Of a stretch of 8,954 bases of DNA, positions 1 through 4,999 are shown one piece after another. The position numbers were made by a program, and so were the translations under genes. This DNA comes from a bacterium. GTDB taxonomy: Bacteria; Patescibacteriota; Patescibacteriia; CAIQCM01. Location of the stretch: the NCBI GenBank assembly GCA_023246535.1, contig JAHFIF010000045.1:1-8954 (forward strand), written 5' to 3'. The notes under the pieces are model-generated. The model was given only the letters and a program-made list of their open reading frames with translations, ran no database searches and was not told the origin of the DNA. How positions within the stretch are numbered: the stretch's first letter is position 1; the number at the start of each line of letters is the position of its first letter.

Positions 1-160
1 CGGTCTTTTCCGGCAAACCGACGACATAGATGACTTTTTCGGAAACCGGAAAATTGTGGAGATTGAAACCTGCTCCATTCAGTCGATCTCTATCTTTTTG
101 AGACCACTCCCCCTCCGCTATCTTCAAGGCAACCTTCATTGAACCGTTGCTTGGTGGCAT
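1..160 (-). CDS. Partial gene of unknown function, N-terminal 53 residues
   Basis: An open frame starts at an ATG at 160-158 and runs off the left edge without a stop. It is preceded by a good Shine-Dalgarno sequence (GGAG, 167-170 on the complement) 7 nt upstream. The visible protein begins MPPSNGSMKVALKIAEGE, has a mixed charged stretch (SQKDRDRLNGAG) and then a more hydrophobic segment (VIYVVGLPEK). I do not recognise the family and see no signal peptide. It lies downstream of the malic enzyme gene on the same strand, but a terminator (205-241) and its own likely promoter (195-223) separate the two, so it is probably transcribed independently. The start choice is well supported by the ribosome binding site. 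The function is unknown. Confidence 0.7.
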   Translation of the reverse strand, partial: MPPSNGSMKVALKIAEGEWSQKDRDRLNGAGFNLHNFPVSEKVIYVVGLPEKT

Positions 161-173
161 GTGAAACTCCTTT

Positions 174-188
174 GAGTCATAACGACTC
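174..188. promoter_or_regulatory. Inverted repeat GAGTC-N5-GACTC at the predicted transcription start
   Basis: A perfect 5-bp inverted repeat with a 5-nt centre sits just downstream of the predicted -10 box and upstream of the Shine-Dalgarno sequence of the gene at 1-160. It could be a repressor site or a small hairpin at the 5' end of the mRNA. The arms are short, so chance is possible. Confidence 0.35.
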
Positions 189-194
189 GAATAT

Positions 195-223
195 TTTCTA
201 TCATAACAAAAAGGCGCGGTCAA
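195..223 (-). promoter_or_regulatory. Sigma70-type promoter, TTGACC-17-TAGAAA with TG extension
   Basis: On the minus strand TTGACC (223-218), a 17-nt spacer and TAGAAA (200-195) are aligned for the gene at 1-160. The -10 box is preceded by TGA, an extended -10, as in the two promoters at 4791 and 5067 (core TGATAGA). The -35 overlaps the stem of the malic enzyme terminator. Confidence 0.55.
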
Positions 224-241
224 AATTGACGATGCCGCGCC
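205..241 (-). terminator. Rho-independent terminator of the malic enzyme gene
   Basis: On the minus strand a perfect 7-bp stem GGCGCGG/CCGCGCC (241-235 with 219-213) is followed by TTTTTGTT. The loop contains a smaller TCAA/TTGA pairing. It lies about 30 nt past the stop codon of the malic enzyme gene. Confidence 0.8.
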
Positions 242-269
242 AAAACAAAAAACGGGTTTTGAAACGAGA

Positions 270-1412
270 TTACCTTGCCCCCTTCACCGCCTCGGCAACG
301 ACAGAGGCGACTTTCTTATCAAGCGGGTTCGGGATGATGCAGTCGGCGGTCGGCTGCGCGACGTAGGCGGCGAGAGCCTTGGCGGCGGCGAGCTTCATTT
401 CCACCGTGATCTTTTTTATGCCGGCATCCAAGACGCCGCGGAACAGGCCGGGGAAGACCAAAAGATTGTTGACCTGGTTGGCAAAATCGGAACGGCCGGT
501 GGCAACCACGGCCGCGCCGGCGGCTTTGGCAATGTCGGGCATGATCTCGGGCGTGGGATTGGCCATGGCAAAGATGATCGGATCTTTGGCCATTGACTTG
601 ACGTGTTCGCCATTCAGCAAATTTGCTTTGGAAACGCCAATGAAAATGTCGGCGCCTTTAAGCGCCTCGGCAATAGTTCCCTTTTCATTATTTTTATTGG
701 TCCAGGCGAGCAACCCTTTTTTAAAATCATTCAGGTCGGTGCGCGTCTTGTCGATGATCCCCTGCGAATCGCAGAGCACAATATTGTCGGCGCCGTAGGC
801 GTGCAATAATTTTGCCGAGGCGATCCCGGCCGCGCCGGCGCCGGAGAAGACGATCTTCGCGGTCTTGAGATCGCGGCCCGTCAACTTTGCCGCATTGATC
901 AGTCCGGCCAAAATCACGATCGCCGTGCCATGCTGGTCATCATGAAAAACCGGAATGTCGAGCGCCTCGATCAAGCGTTCTTCAACTTCAAAACAGCGCG
1001 GCGCGGAAATGTCTTCGAGGTTTATTCCGCCGAAGACCGGCGCGATGCGTTTGACGGTCTCGACGATCTCATCGACATTTTGCGTATCGAGGGCAATGGG
1101 GAAAGCATCGAGCCCGCCGAACTCCTTAAAGAGGAGGGCCTTGCCTTCCATGACCGGGAGCGAGGCGAGCGGCCCGATGTTGCCCAAGCCGAGCACGGCG
1201 CTGCCATCGGTCACGACGGCGATGGTGTGACCCTTGATCGTCATGTCATAGGCCAGCGCCGGATCCTTGGCGATCTGCAGGCAGGGCTCGGCCACGCCCG
1301 GCGTATAAGCGAGCGACAAATCGTCGCGCGTTTCAACTTTGACGACCGGCTTAACCTCCAACTTGCCGCGGTACTTTTTATGCAATTCGACCGATCGGGT
1401 TCCGTAATCCAT
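270..1412 (-). CDS. Malic enzyme (oxaloacetate-decarboxylating malate dehydrogenase), short form
   Basis: This enzyme oxidises L-malate to pyruvate and CO2 with NAD(P)+ in the cytoplasm, linking C4 acids to pyruvate and supplying NAD(P)H. The 380-residue length fits the short bacterial form without the C-terminal phosphotransacetylase-like domain of long MaeB proteins. The N-terminal catalytic domain has YTPGVA (36-41, catalytic Tyr36) and EGKALLFKEFGG (89-100, catalytic Lys91). The metal ligands appear as Glu133-Asp134 in NLEDISAP and Asp159 in FHDDQHGTA. The Rossmann nucleotide-binding loop is GAGAAG (191-196). The start MDYG fits the usual N terminus of the family, although no strong ribosome binding site is visible. 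NAD versus NADP preference cannot be read with confidence, so no gene symbol is given. It has its own terminator and is divergent from the gene at 1532. Confidence 0.95.
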   Translation of the reverse strand: MDYGTRSVELHKKYRGKLEVKPVVKVETRDDLSLAYTPGVAEPCLQIAKDPALAYDMTIKGHTIAVVTDGSAVLGLGNIGPLASLPVMEGKALLFKEFGGLDAFPIALDTQNVDEIVETVKRIAPVFGGINLEDISAPRCFEVEERLIEALDIPVFHDDQHGTAIVILAGLINAAKLTGRDLKTAKIVFSGAGAAGIASAKLLHAYGADNIVLCDSQGIIDKTRTDLNDFKKGLLAWTNKNNEKGTIAEALKGADIFIGVSKANLLNGEHVKSMAKDPIIFAMANPTPEIMPDIAKAAGAAVVATGRSDFANQVNNLLVFPGLFRGVLDAGIKKITVEMKLAAAKALAAYVAQPTADCIIPNPLDKKVASVVAEAVKGAR

Positions 1413-1453
1413 ATGGGTAGCTTCTAGGTATTAGCTTTTAGGTTCTATAAATC

Positions 1454-1474
1454 TTATCGCTTATCGGGCGATAA
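1454..1474. promoter_or_regulatory. TTATCG repeats, including a perfect inverted repeat, in the divergent gap
   Basis: TTATCG-GG-CGATAA (1461-1474) is a perfect 6-bp inverted repeat with a 2-nt centre. A third TTATCG half-site lies directly before it (1454-1459). It sits midway between the malic enzyme start (1412) and the gene at 1532, where a shared operator for both genes would be expected. No adjacent regulator gene is visible. Confidence 0.4.
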
Positions 1475-1482
1475 CGCCACTC

Positions 1483-1511
1483 TTGACGAACAGCCGTTTT
1501 AAAAGTAAGAA
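1483..1511 (+). promoter_or_regulatory. Possible promoter for the gene at 1532
   Basis: TTGACG (1483-1488), a 17-nt spacer and a weak TAAGAA -10 (1506-1511) are seen. The -35 is good and the -10 is poor. The predicted transcript start falls only a few bases before the AGGAGG ribosome binding site (1521-1526). Confidence 0.35.
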
Positions 1512-1531
1512 AAGTTTGGAAGGAGGCGTTC

Positions 1532-1966
1532 ATGACGCCATATATCGCGACGAAAATACCGACTGAATATTTCCAATTGTGGCGCCGCCTGGACCACGTG
1601 ATCGCCCGCCTCCCCGACCTGGACTTGGGGCGCGATCAACAAGGCGAACCGATCGTTCTTTCATGCCACATGCTGGCGCGCGCCCTTGGCCGCACTTTCA
1701 AACTCAAAGTTGTTGACGGCGAATTCGGCCGGGGCTTTTCGCACTCCTGGCTCATGACCGGCGACCAACGCTGGGTGATCGATCCATATCCGGTTGGAAC
1801 AATGGGCGGGCCGCTGATCGTCGATGCGACCGGCGCGCACATGCCCGGTTCCGCCCTCTATCGAAAACGGCGGAAGATTTGCAAGGTGCTGGCTTTTTCC
1901 TCGCCGGAGTTCCGCCGTTCGGTGAACTCGATCGCCGCCGAGGTCCGGAAGATCGCGCGTTCATGA
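1532..1966 (+). CDS. Small protein with a transglutaminase-like Cys-His-Asp triad
   Basis: This 144-residue protein has the ordered signature of a transglutaminase/arylamine-acetyltransferase-type cysteine fold. Cys45 lies in VLSCHMLARALG at the start of a helix, His71 in FSHSWL on a strand, and Asp84 in RWVIDPYP. The pattern C...HSWL...W-x-x-DP is what the family uses to bring together its catalytic triad, so a small cysteine protease, amidase or acyltransferase acting on peptides or cell-wall material is possible. The triad assignment is my inference from spacing and motif, not from a search. There is no signal peptide or membrane segment. Translation starts at an ATG 5 nt after a strong AGGAGG. 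The C-terminal third is basic (RKRRK, EVRKIARS). It is a single gene, divergent from the malic enzyme gene and followed by RNA D, so the context gives no substrate. Confidence 0.8.
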   Translation: MTPYIATKIPTEYFQLWRRLDHVIARLPDLDLGRDQQGEPIVLSCHMLARALGRTFKLKVVDGEFGRGFSHSWLMTGDQRWVIDPYPVGTMGGPLIVDATGAHMPGSALYRKRRKICKVLAFSSPEFRRSVNSIAAEVRKIARS

Positions 1967-1977
1967 CGGCGCCGCTC

Positions 1978-2005
1978 TTGACCGCCGGCGGTTAAAGCCT
2001 ATAAG
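1978..2005 (+). promoter_or_regulatory. Promoter TTGACC-16-TATAAG for RNA D
   Basis: A good -35 (1978-1983), a 16-nt spacer and a near-consensus -10 (2000-2005) lie just after the stop of the preceding gene. The predicted start is about 2011, exactly at the first strand of the closing helix of the structured RNA downstream. Confidence 0.65.
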
Positions 2006-2010
2006 CTTTA

Positions 2011-2186
2011 CCGGCTGGTTGGCTTAGGGACAGCCTGGTCACGGACCAAGGGACGGGGTGCTACGACCTCCGGACTCTCGTCCAACGATCCGCGACCGTT
2101 GTTGCCGGTCCAACGGCAACGATTCTGCCAACCAGCGCCATCCTCTTCGCGAGCGCCCCGGGACACGCCCAGGGCGCTTTTTCTTA
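2011..2186 (+). ncRNA. Candidate structured RNA D (about 175 nt), family unknown
   Basis: This stretch has its own promoter and terminator and no credible reading frame. A perfect 10-bp helix GCTGGTTGGC (2014-2023) with GCCAACCAGC (2127-2136) closes a branched domain. Inside are GGTC-ACG-GACC (2037-2047), a GGACG/CGTCC arm (2051-2055 with 2079-2083) and a long hairpin whose core is GTTGCCG/CGGCAAC (2101-2107 with 2113-2119). These helices are compatible with each other. The RNA could instead be a leader, but a strong terminator ends it before the rpsP promoter. It lacks the conserved segments of RNase P RNA, tmRNA and SRP RNA. The existence of a transcript is inferred from promoter, structure and terminator only. 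Confidence 0.6.
2152..2186 (+). terminator. Rho-independent terminator of RNA D
   Basis: A 7-bp stem AGCGCCC/GGGCGCT (2152-2158 with 2172-2178) is followed by TTTTTCTT. Confidence 0.8.
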
Positions 2187-2225
2187 CCATTTCATAGCAA
2201 CCGGAGCCGCAACCATGGCCCCCAC

Positions 2226-2254
2226 TTGACGCTATAAAGAGAATTCTGTATTAT
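2226..2254 (+). promoter_or_regulatory. Promoter TTGACG-17-TATTAT for rpsP
   Basis: A strong sigma70-type promoter with -35 at 2226-2231 and -10 at 2249-2254. The predicted start at about 2261 leaves a leader of about 11 nt before the rpsP ATG. Confidence 0.75.
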
Positions 2255-2271
2255 TAGGCACATAAAACACT

Positions 2272-2562
2272 ATGCTTAGCATCCGCTTATCACGCGTCGG
2301 AAAAACCAAGGAACCTTCGTTCCGCCTTATTGTCGTGGAAAAACGCCGCGACCCGTGGGGTACTTACCTGGAAAACCTCGGCTCGGTCAACCGCCGCGGC
2401 AAGGAAAAGAGCTACAAATTGAACGCCGACCGCATCAAGTACTGGATCTCGAAGGGCGCCCAGCCCTCCAACCCGGTCTGGAACATGCTGATCGACCAAA
2501 AGATCGTCGTCGGTACCAAGAAAAAGGCCCACACCGGCCACAAGGCCGAAGTCAAAGCGTAG
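2272..2562 (+). CDS. rpsP: 30S ribosomal protein S16
   Basis: S16 is a small primary-assembly protein of the 30S ribosomal subunit that binds 16S rRNA. The 96 residues begin MLSIRLSRVGKTKEPSFRLIV and contain the family hallmarks: a basic N-terminal strand, the RRDPWGTYLENLG segment (about 26-38) and the LNADRIKYWISKGAQPS segment (about 50-66). The lysine-rich tail is typical. There is no Shine-Dalgarno sequence in the roughly 11-nt leader (cataaaacact), so initiation is leaderless-like. In many bacteria rpsP is followed by khpA, rimM, trmD and rplS. Here a terminator follows at once and khpA lies 3.1 kb downstream in its own unit, so the usual operon is broken up. Confidence 0.97.
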   Translation: MLSIRLSRVGKTKEPSFRLIVVEKRRDPWGTYLENLGSVNRRGKEKSYKLNADRIKYWISKGAQPSNPVWNMLIDQKIVVGTKKKAHTGHKAEVKA

Positions 2563-2569
2563 GGCTTCG

Positions 2570-2597
2570 AAGAACCAATTACCAAGAACCAATTTCC
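2570..2597 (+). repeat. Tandem 14-nt repeat after rpsP
   Basis: AAGAACCAATTACC (2570-2583) is followed directly by AAGAACCAATTTCC (2584-2597), one mismatch. It lies between the rpsP stop and its terminator. It is probably a simple duplication with no evident function. Confidence 0.7.
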
Positions 2598-2625
2598 AAA
2601 AACCTCCGTCTGACGGAGGTTTTTT
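2598..2625 (+). terminator. Terminator of rpsP, perfect palindrome
   Basis: AAAAACCTCCGTC (2598-2610) pairs with GACGGAGGTTTTT (2612-2624) around a single T. The A-tract and T-tract flank the GC stem symmetrically, so it could stop transcription from either side. An almost identical copy ends the next gene. Confidence 0.85.
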
Positions 2626-2649
2626 GATACCGCCTGCCGACTGAGCTTT

Positions 2650-2677
2650 TTGTCGGCGCCATCCTGCGATATACTAT
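2650..2677 (+). promoter_or_regulatory. Promoter TTGTCG-16-TACTAT for the gene at 2699
   Basis: The -35 is at 2650-2655 and the -10 at 2672-2677, with a predicted start at about 2684. This leaves about 15 nt of leader with no clear ribosome binding site. Confidence 0.55.
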
Positions 2678-2698
2678 GTTCAAGATAACCGCCGCGGT

Positions 2699-3112
2699 AT
2701 GGATCAAAAACGAAAAGGATTCGCTCCCATCATCGTTATTTTGCTTTTGGCCATCTTAATAGCTGGAGGCGCCGGTTATTATTTATTTTTTAAAAATCAA
2801 TTCCCCGAACGGGCACCGATCCAGAAACAAGAGACAGCCAATACCCCTCCGGCGCCGAACGCCAATGATAATTGCGCCAAGGATGGAGAATCGCCAAATA
2901 ATTTCGATCTGACGAAAGGCAAAGAAATTCCCGGCGGCAAACAATGCTGCCCCGGTTTAAGACCGACAAGCGGCAAACGGGCAATAAGTGACAAAGCCGG
3001 GAAAAGCGCCTGCTTAGACACAAGCGGGACGCCCGGCGTCTGCCGGCCGTGCGGGAACGGCGTCTGCGATCCAAATGAAGATAGTTGCAACTGCCCGGAA
3101 GATTGTAAATAA
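2699..3112 (+). CDS. Membrane-anchored cysteine-rich surface protein with a CGNGxC tail
   Basis: The 137-residue protein starts MDQKRKGFAPIIVILLLAIL. It has a short basic end followed by one hydrophobic segment (about 8-31), an uncleaved anchor or signal sequence that would place the rest outside the membrane. A Pro/Asn/Gln-rich linker (about 35-57) follows. The exported part has ten cysteines (59, 83, 84, 105, 115, 118, 123, 130, 132, 136). The last six form CGNGVCDPNEDSCNCPEDC (118-136 for the core), a repeat type seen on cell-surface proteins of uncultured bacteria and archaea, with acidic residues that could bind calcium. The cysteines probably pair as disulfides outside the cell. No enzyme motif is seen. 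The gene stands alone between its own promoter and terminator. Its leader has no Shine-Dalgarno sequence. Confidence 0.85.
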   Translation: MDQKRKGFAPIIVILLLAILIAGGAGYYLFFKNQFPERAPIQKQETANTPPAPNANDNCAKDGESPNNFDLTKGKEIPGGKQCCPGLRPTSGKRAISDKAGKSACLDTSGTPGVCRPCGNGVCDPNEDSCNCPEDCK

Positions 3113-3131
3113 AAATCTTTTAACGATAATT

Positions 3132-3160
3132 CAAAAACCTCCGTCAGACGGAGGTTTTTG
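3132..3160 (+). terminator. Terminator, second copy of the CCTCCGTC palindrome
   Basis: CAAAAACCTCCGTC (3132-3145) pairs perfectly with GACGGAGGTTTTTG (3147-3160) around a single A, giving a 14-bp inverted repeat. It differs from the copy at 2598 at the central base and outer edge only. Confidence 0.85.
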
Positions 3161-3193
3161 TTTTCAATTTGCCTCCCGCCCGTAACCGCCACC

Positions 3194-3222
3194 TTGACAA
3201 TCGAGCCGTATCATGCTAAATT
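3194..3222 (+). promoter_or_regulatory. Promoter TTGACA-17-TAAATT for the gene at 3287
   Basis: A consensus -35 (3194-3199), ideal spacing and a good -10 (3217-3222). The leader of about 58 nt contains a doubled AAATAACC (in 3241-3259) and ends in a purine-rich ribosome binding site. Confidence 0.75.
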
Positions 3223-3286
3223 CTGGCGTTCTTCTCTGATCAAATAACCAAATAACCGTCAGTAAAAGACAAAGGAAGGGACGAAC

Positions 3287-3574
3287 ATGATCATTACCGT
3301 GGAAGGCGTCACTCTGGCAGCGCTGAATAGGCTCATCAGGTTCATCGGCGGCAAAAACAACGTGATCGCCGACAATAAAGGCAGTCAGGACAAGGTTCCG
3401 ATTGCCAGGCTCGTTTCGGCCATCGAAGCGCCGACCCGTGGCGGCTACCAAGTCACCGTCGAGGTGCGCGAAAACTACGATGAGGAAACCGACGATCCCG
3501 ACGGAAACATGCGCCCGGTCCCCAGCAAATATCTGCTCAGGGCCCTCACCGCCCTTGGCCTGTTCCCCGGCTAA
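3287..3574 (+). CDS. Small protein of unknown function, 95 aa
   Basis: I do not recognise this protein. It begins MIITVEGVTLAALNRLIRFI, with a short strand then a probable helix, followed by a basic Gly/Asn/Lys-rich turn (GGKNNVIADNKGSQDK, 21-36). A second helix (ARLVSAIEA), a strand (GYQVTVEVREN), an acidic loop (YDEETDDPDG, 64-73) and a C-terminal helix (SKYLLRALTALG) complete it. It appears to be a small soluble alpha/beta domain without a signal peptide, membrane segment or cysteine. A purine-rich site (AGGAAGGGA) precedes the ATG. It is monocistronic with a strong promoter, so it may be well expressed. The codon use and start site make a real gene likely. Confidence 0.8.
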   Translation: MIITVEGVTLAALNRLIRFIGGKNNVIADNKGSQDKVPIARLVSAIEAPTRGGYQVTVEVRENYDEETDDPDGNMRPVPSKYLLRALTALGLFPG

Positions 3575-3645
3575 GCCCCGCCGCGCCCATCCTTACAACC
3601 GCAGCCGCAATTTTCAAGGTCCAACTTGAATTTGCGCGCTACCCC

Positions 3646-3680
3646 TGAGGCCTTCGCAAAAGCGGAGGCTCTTTATTTTT
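3646..3680 (+). terminator. Terminator of the gene at 3287
   Basis: GCCTTCGC (3650-3657) pairs with GCGGAGGC (3662-3669), one G-U pair, loop AAAA, followed by CTTTATTTTT. A second small hairpin, TTCAAG/CTTGAA (3613-3618 with 3625-3630), lies upstream in the same 3' region. Confidence 0.75.
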
Positions 3681-3683
3681 CCA

Positions 3684-3713
3684 TTGACAGATAACCCGTA
3701 CCAAAAGTATCAT
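3684..3713 (+). promoter_or_regulatory. Promoter TTGACA-18-TATCAT for RNA A
   Basis: A consensus -35 (3684-3689) and a good -10 (3708-3713) with an 18-nt spacer follow directly after the previous terminator. The predicted start at about 3720 is at the first strand of the 5' stem of RNA A. Confidence 0.7.
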
Positions 3714-3953
3714 GGCTTTGCCTTGACGAGGAGCGTTCTCGCCCGACGGCGAGGGACGCGTGGATTCTTCAAGGCAATCAAAAACCTGGCGACACGTCGG
3801 GGCAACTCGACAGAAAGAGAGAGACGACCAAGCCACCTGCCTAAAAGCGCTGGTCACGCGATGAACGGTCTTTGGTAAAACAAAGACGCAGCCGTTCAAG
3901 CAGGGCGATCTGGTTCATTTTTTGGAAGTATCCGGCAGTACCCCTTCCACACG

Positions 3954-3999
3954 TTCGCGGCCGCAGCCAAAAGAAGCACCCAATGGCTGCGGCCGCGAA
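3954..3999 (+). repeat. Perfect 16-bp inverted repeat inside RNA A
   Basis: TTCGCGGCCGCAGCCA (3954-3969) and TGGCTGCGGCCGCGAA (3984-3999) are exact reverse complements separated by a 14-nt A-rich loop. In RNA it makes the most stable hairpin of the unit. It has no T-run, so it is not itself a terminator. Confidence 0.9.
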
Positions 4000-4020
4000 T
4001 ATCATTCGCCAAAACGCTTC

Positions 4021-4050
4021 AAGCACGCTAACCCGTGCTTTTTTCTTTTT
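4021..4050 (+). terminator. Terminator of RNA A
   Basis: AAGCACG (4021-4027) pairs with CGTGCTT (4034-4040), loop of 6 nt, followed by a T-rich tract broken by one C. Confidence 0.85.
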
Positions 4051-4099
4051 TACACCACCGTCGTTTTAGCAGCGACCTTTAGCCGACTGAAGCAAACCA

Positions 4100-4149
4100 T
4101 TGACAAAAAGCGATTTTAGGTGAAAGGTAACGAGCAGATAAGCACCTTT
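4100..4149 (+). promoter_or_regulatory. Possible promoter and inverted repeat upstream of the gene at 4184
   Basis: A consensus -35 TTGACA (4100-4105) has no good -10 at the usual distance. Where the -10 should be, an inverted repeat AAAGGT/ACCTTT begins (4123-4128 with 4144-4149). This might mean activator-dependent transcription or a leader hairpin. The remaining bases of the gap (4051-4099) show nothing clear. Confidence 0.35.
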
Positions 4150-4183
4150 ACTTGGAACACCAAACCGCACAAGGAGATACCCC

Positions 4184-4603
4184 ATGGAAGACCCCGAATT
4201 AGATTTTGGCGACGGCACGGATGACGATTTGCACTACGACTGGGAAGAGGCCGTCCGCCTCCAGCCAAAAGGTTACTGCGAGATCCAAGACCAGGCCCGC
4301 GGTCTGGTGTATCACGGACCGGTCGACAAGGTTGTTGTCGACGACGGCAGCGACATGGTCACCATCACGCTCAAGTGGGTCGCGAAAATGGGCATGCCCG
4401 GCCGCCCTGGATTTGGCGAATGGGAGAAGGCGCCGGACGAGGCGAAGACGATCGCCTTCCCCAACCTGATAGTGCCGTTCACGGTCGAAGAAACGCCGGA
4501 AAAAGGAAAGCGCCTGCGCTTCGGCTACAATCTCATCTACCTCACCGAGGTCGAAGGGGTCGACCCGAAGAAGGTCAAAGGCCTGGAGTTGCCGCCCGGG
4601 TAA
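4184..4603 (+). CDS. Acidic protein of unknown function, 139 aa
   Basis: I do not recognise this protein. The first 20 residues are strongly acidic (MEDPELDFGDGTDDDLHYDW). The rest alternates short strands and turns: GYCEIQDQARGLVYHG (30-45), DKVVVDDGSDMVTITLKWVAKMG (48-70), AFPNLIVPFTVEE (91-103) and KRLRFGYNLIYLTEVEGV (109-126). This reads as a small beta-barrel or beta-sandwich with a proline-rich end (LELPPG). It has one cysteine and no signal peptide or membrane segment, so it is probably cytoplasmic. The start is well defined by AAGGAGA 7 nt before the ATG. It stands alone and is closed by its own strong terminator. Confidence 0.82.
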   Translation: MEDPELDFGDGTDDDLHYDWEEAVRLQPKGYCEIQDQARGLVYHGPVDKVVVDDGSDMVTITLKWVAKMGMPGRPGFGEWEKAPDEAKTIAFPNLIVPFTVEETPEKGKRLRFGYNLIYLTEVEGVDPKKVKGLELPPG

Positions 4604-4619
4604 CGGTCCGGATCAAATC

Positions 4620-4652
4620 AAGGCGCGTCGCCGGACGCGCCTTTTATTTTTT
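4620..4652 (+). terminator. Terminator of the gene at 4184
   Basis: A perfect 10-bp stem AAGGCGCGTC/GACGCGCCTT (4620-4629 with 4634-4643) with a GCCG loop is followed by TTTTATTTTTT. Confidence 0.9.
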
Positions 4653-4673
4653 ACATACCGCCTTAGGGGGTTG

Positions 4674-4791
4674 ACCCCGCACCTTGAGGGCACTGCGGCG
4701 TACAAAAATTTTCGATCAATCGATGTTTGGCAACGGCAAAAACCCGATGATCAGCAATGCGCGGACGAAAGGTGCCCTCAAGGTGCGGGGT
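4674..4791. repeat. 20-bp perfect inverted repeat bounding a 78-bp segment
   Basis: ACCCCGCACCTTGAGGGCAC (4674-4693) is the exact reverse complement of 4772-4791. The outer edges also carry a 9-bp direct repeat GGGGTTGAC (4667-4675 and 4787-4795). The right copy overlaps the -35 of the RNA B promoter. The 78-bp interior has no gene and no clear promoter. It could be an invertible DNA switch, a miniature mobile element, a cruciform or a site for a dimeric regulator. No recombinase gene is nearby. Confidence 0.85.
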
Positions 4792-4819
4792 TGACATTTT
4801 CGTCGTTTTGTGATAGATT
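4791..4819 (+). promoter_or_regulatory. Strong extended -10 promoter for RNA B
   Basis: TTGACA (4791-4796), a 17-nt spacer and TAGATT (4814-4819) are preceded by TGA, an extended -10. The 14 bases TTTTGTGATAGATT recur exactly in the promoter at 5067. The -35 begins inside the right arm of the inverted repeat, so a protein bound there or a cruciform would affect it. Confidence 0.85.
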
Positions 4820-4968
4820 GTTATCGAACTGACGGGGTTTGATTGCCCCTGCTTGATGCATGAACTTCATGCTAAAAGCTCTTTGAGAAACAAAAGGAGA
4901 CACCAAAACTACAGGCCGGGAACCTACCCATCGCAGGGAACAGTTCCCCAAAACGCCACGGAGGCACA

Positions 4969-4986
4969 ATGAGGGATCCGCCTTAG
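4969..4986 (+). CDS. Possible five-codon mini reading frame in RNA B
   Basis: ATG AGG GAT CCG CCT TAG (MRDPP) is preceded by GGAGG (4960-4964) with a 4-nt spacer. GAGGC (4961-4965) could pair with GCCTT (4980-4984) and hide the ribosome binding site. It is too short to judge by coding statistics and may be chance. Confidence 0.25.
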   Translation: MRDPP

Positions 4987-4999
4987 AACGACTCACATA

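Larger units (their letters stand above)
3720..4050 (+). ncRNA. Candidate structured RNA A (about 330 nt), family unknown
   Basis: A promoter, dense helices and a strong terminator with no credible gene define this unit. The 5' domain is closed by TTGCCTTGA/TCAAGGCAA (3718-3726 with 3769-3777), 9 bp. It holds a hairpin GCGT-t-CTCGCC-cgac-GGCGAG-gg-ACGC. The centre is purine-rich (AGAAAGAGAGAGACGACC), then the motif CCTAAAAGCGCTGGTCACGC (3840-3859) shared with RNA C. A compound hairpin follows: GAACGG/CCGTTC (3863-3868 with 3892-3897) around TCTTTG/CAAAGA. A CCTGC/GCAGG pairing (3836-3840 with 3900-3904) may enclose it. The 3' part carries a 16-bp stem (3954-3999) and the terminator. Conserved segments of RNase P RNA, tmRNA and SRP RNA are absent. 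Confidence 0.65.

Noticed and set aside
379..1427. Long plus-strand open frames opposite malic enzyme
   Set aside because: They are shadows of the strongly conserved minus-strand gene.
3684..4119. Short open frames over RNA A
   Set aside because: They cross the promoter, the 16-bp stem and the terminator, lack ribosome binding sites and have low-complexity products.
4674..4791. CRISPR repeat or transposon end pair
   Set aside because: There are only two copies, in inverted orientation, with no spacer array and no transposase. The mobile-element idea is kept only as one option.
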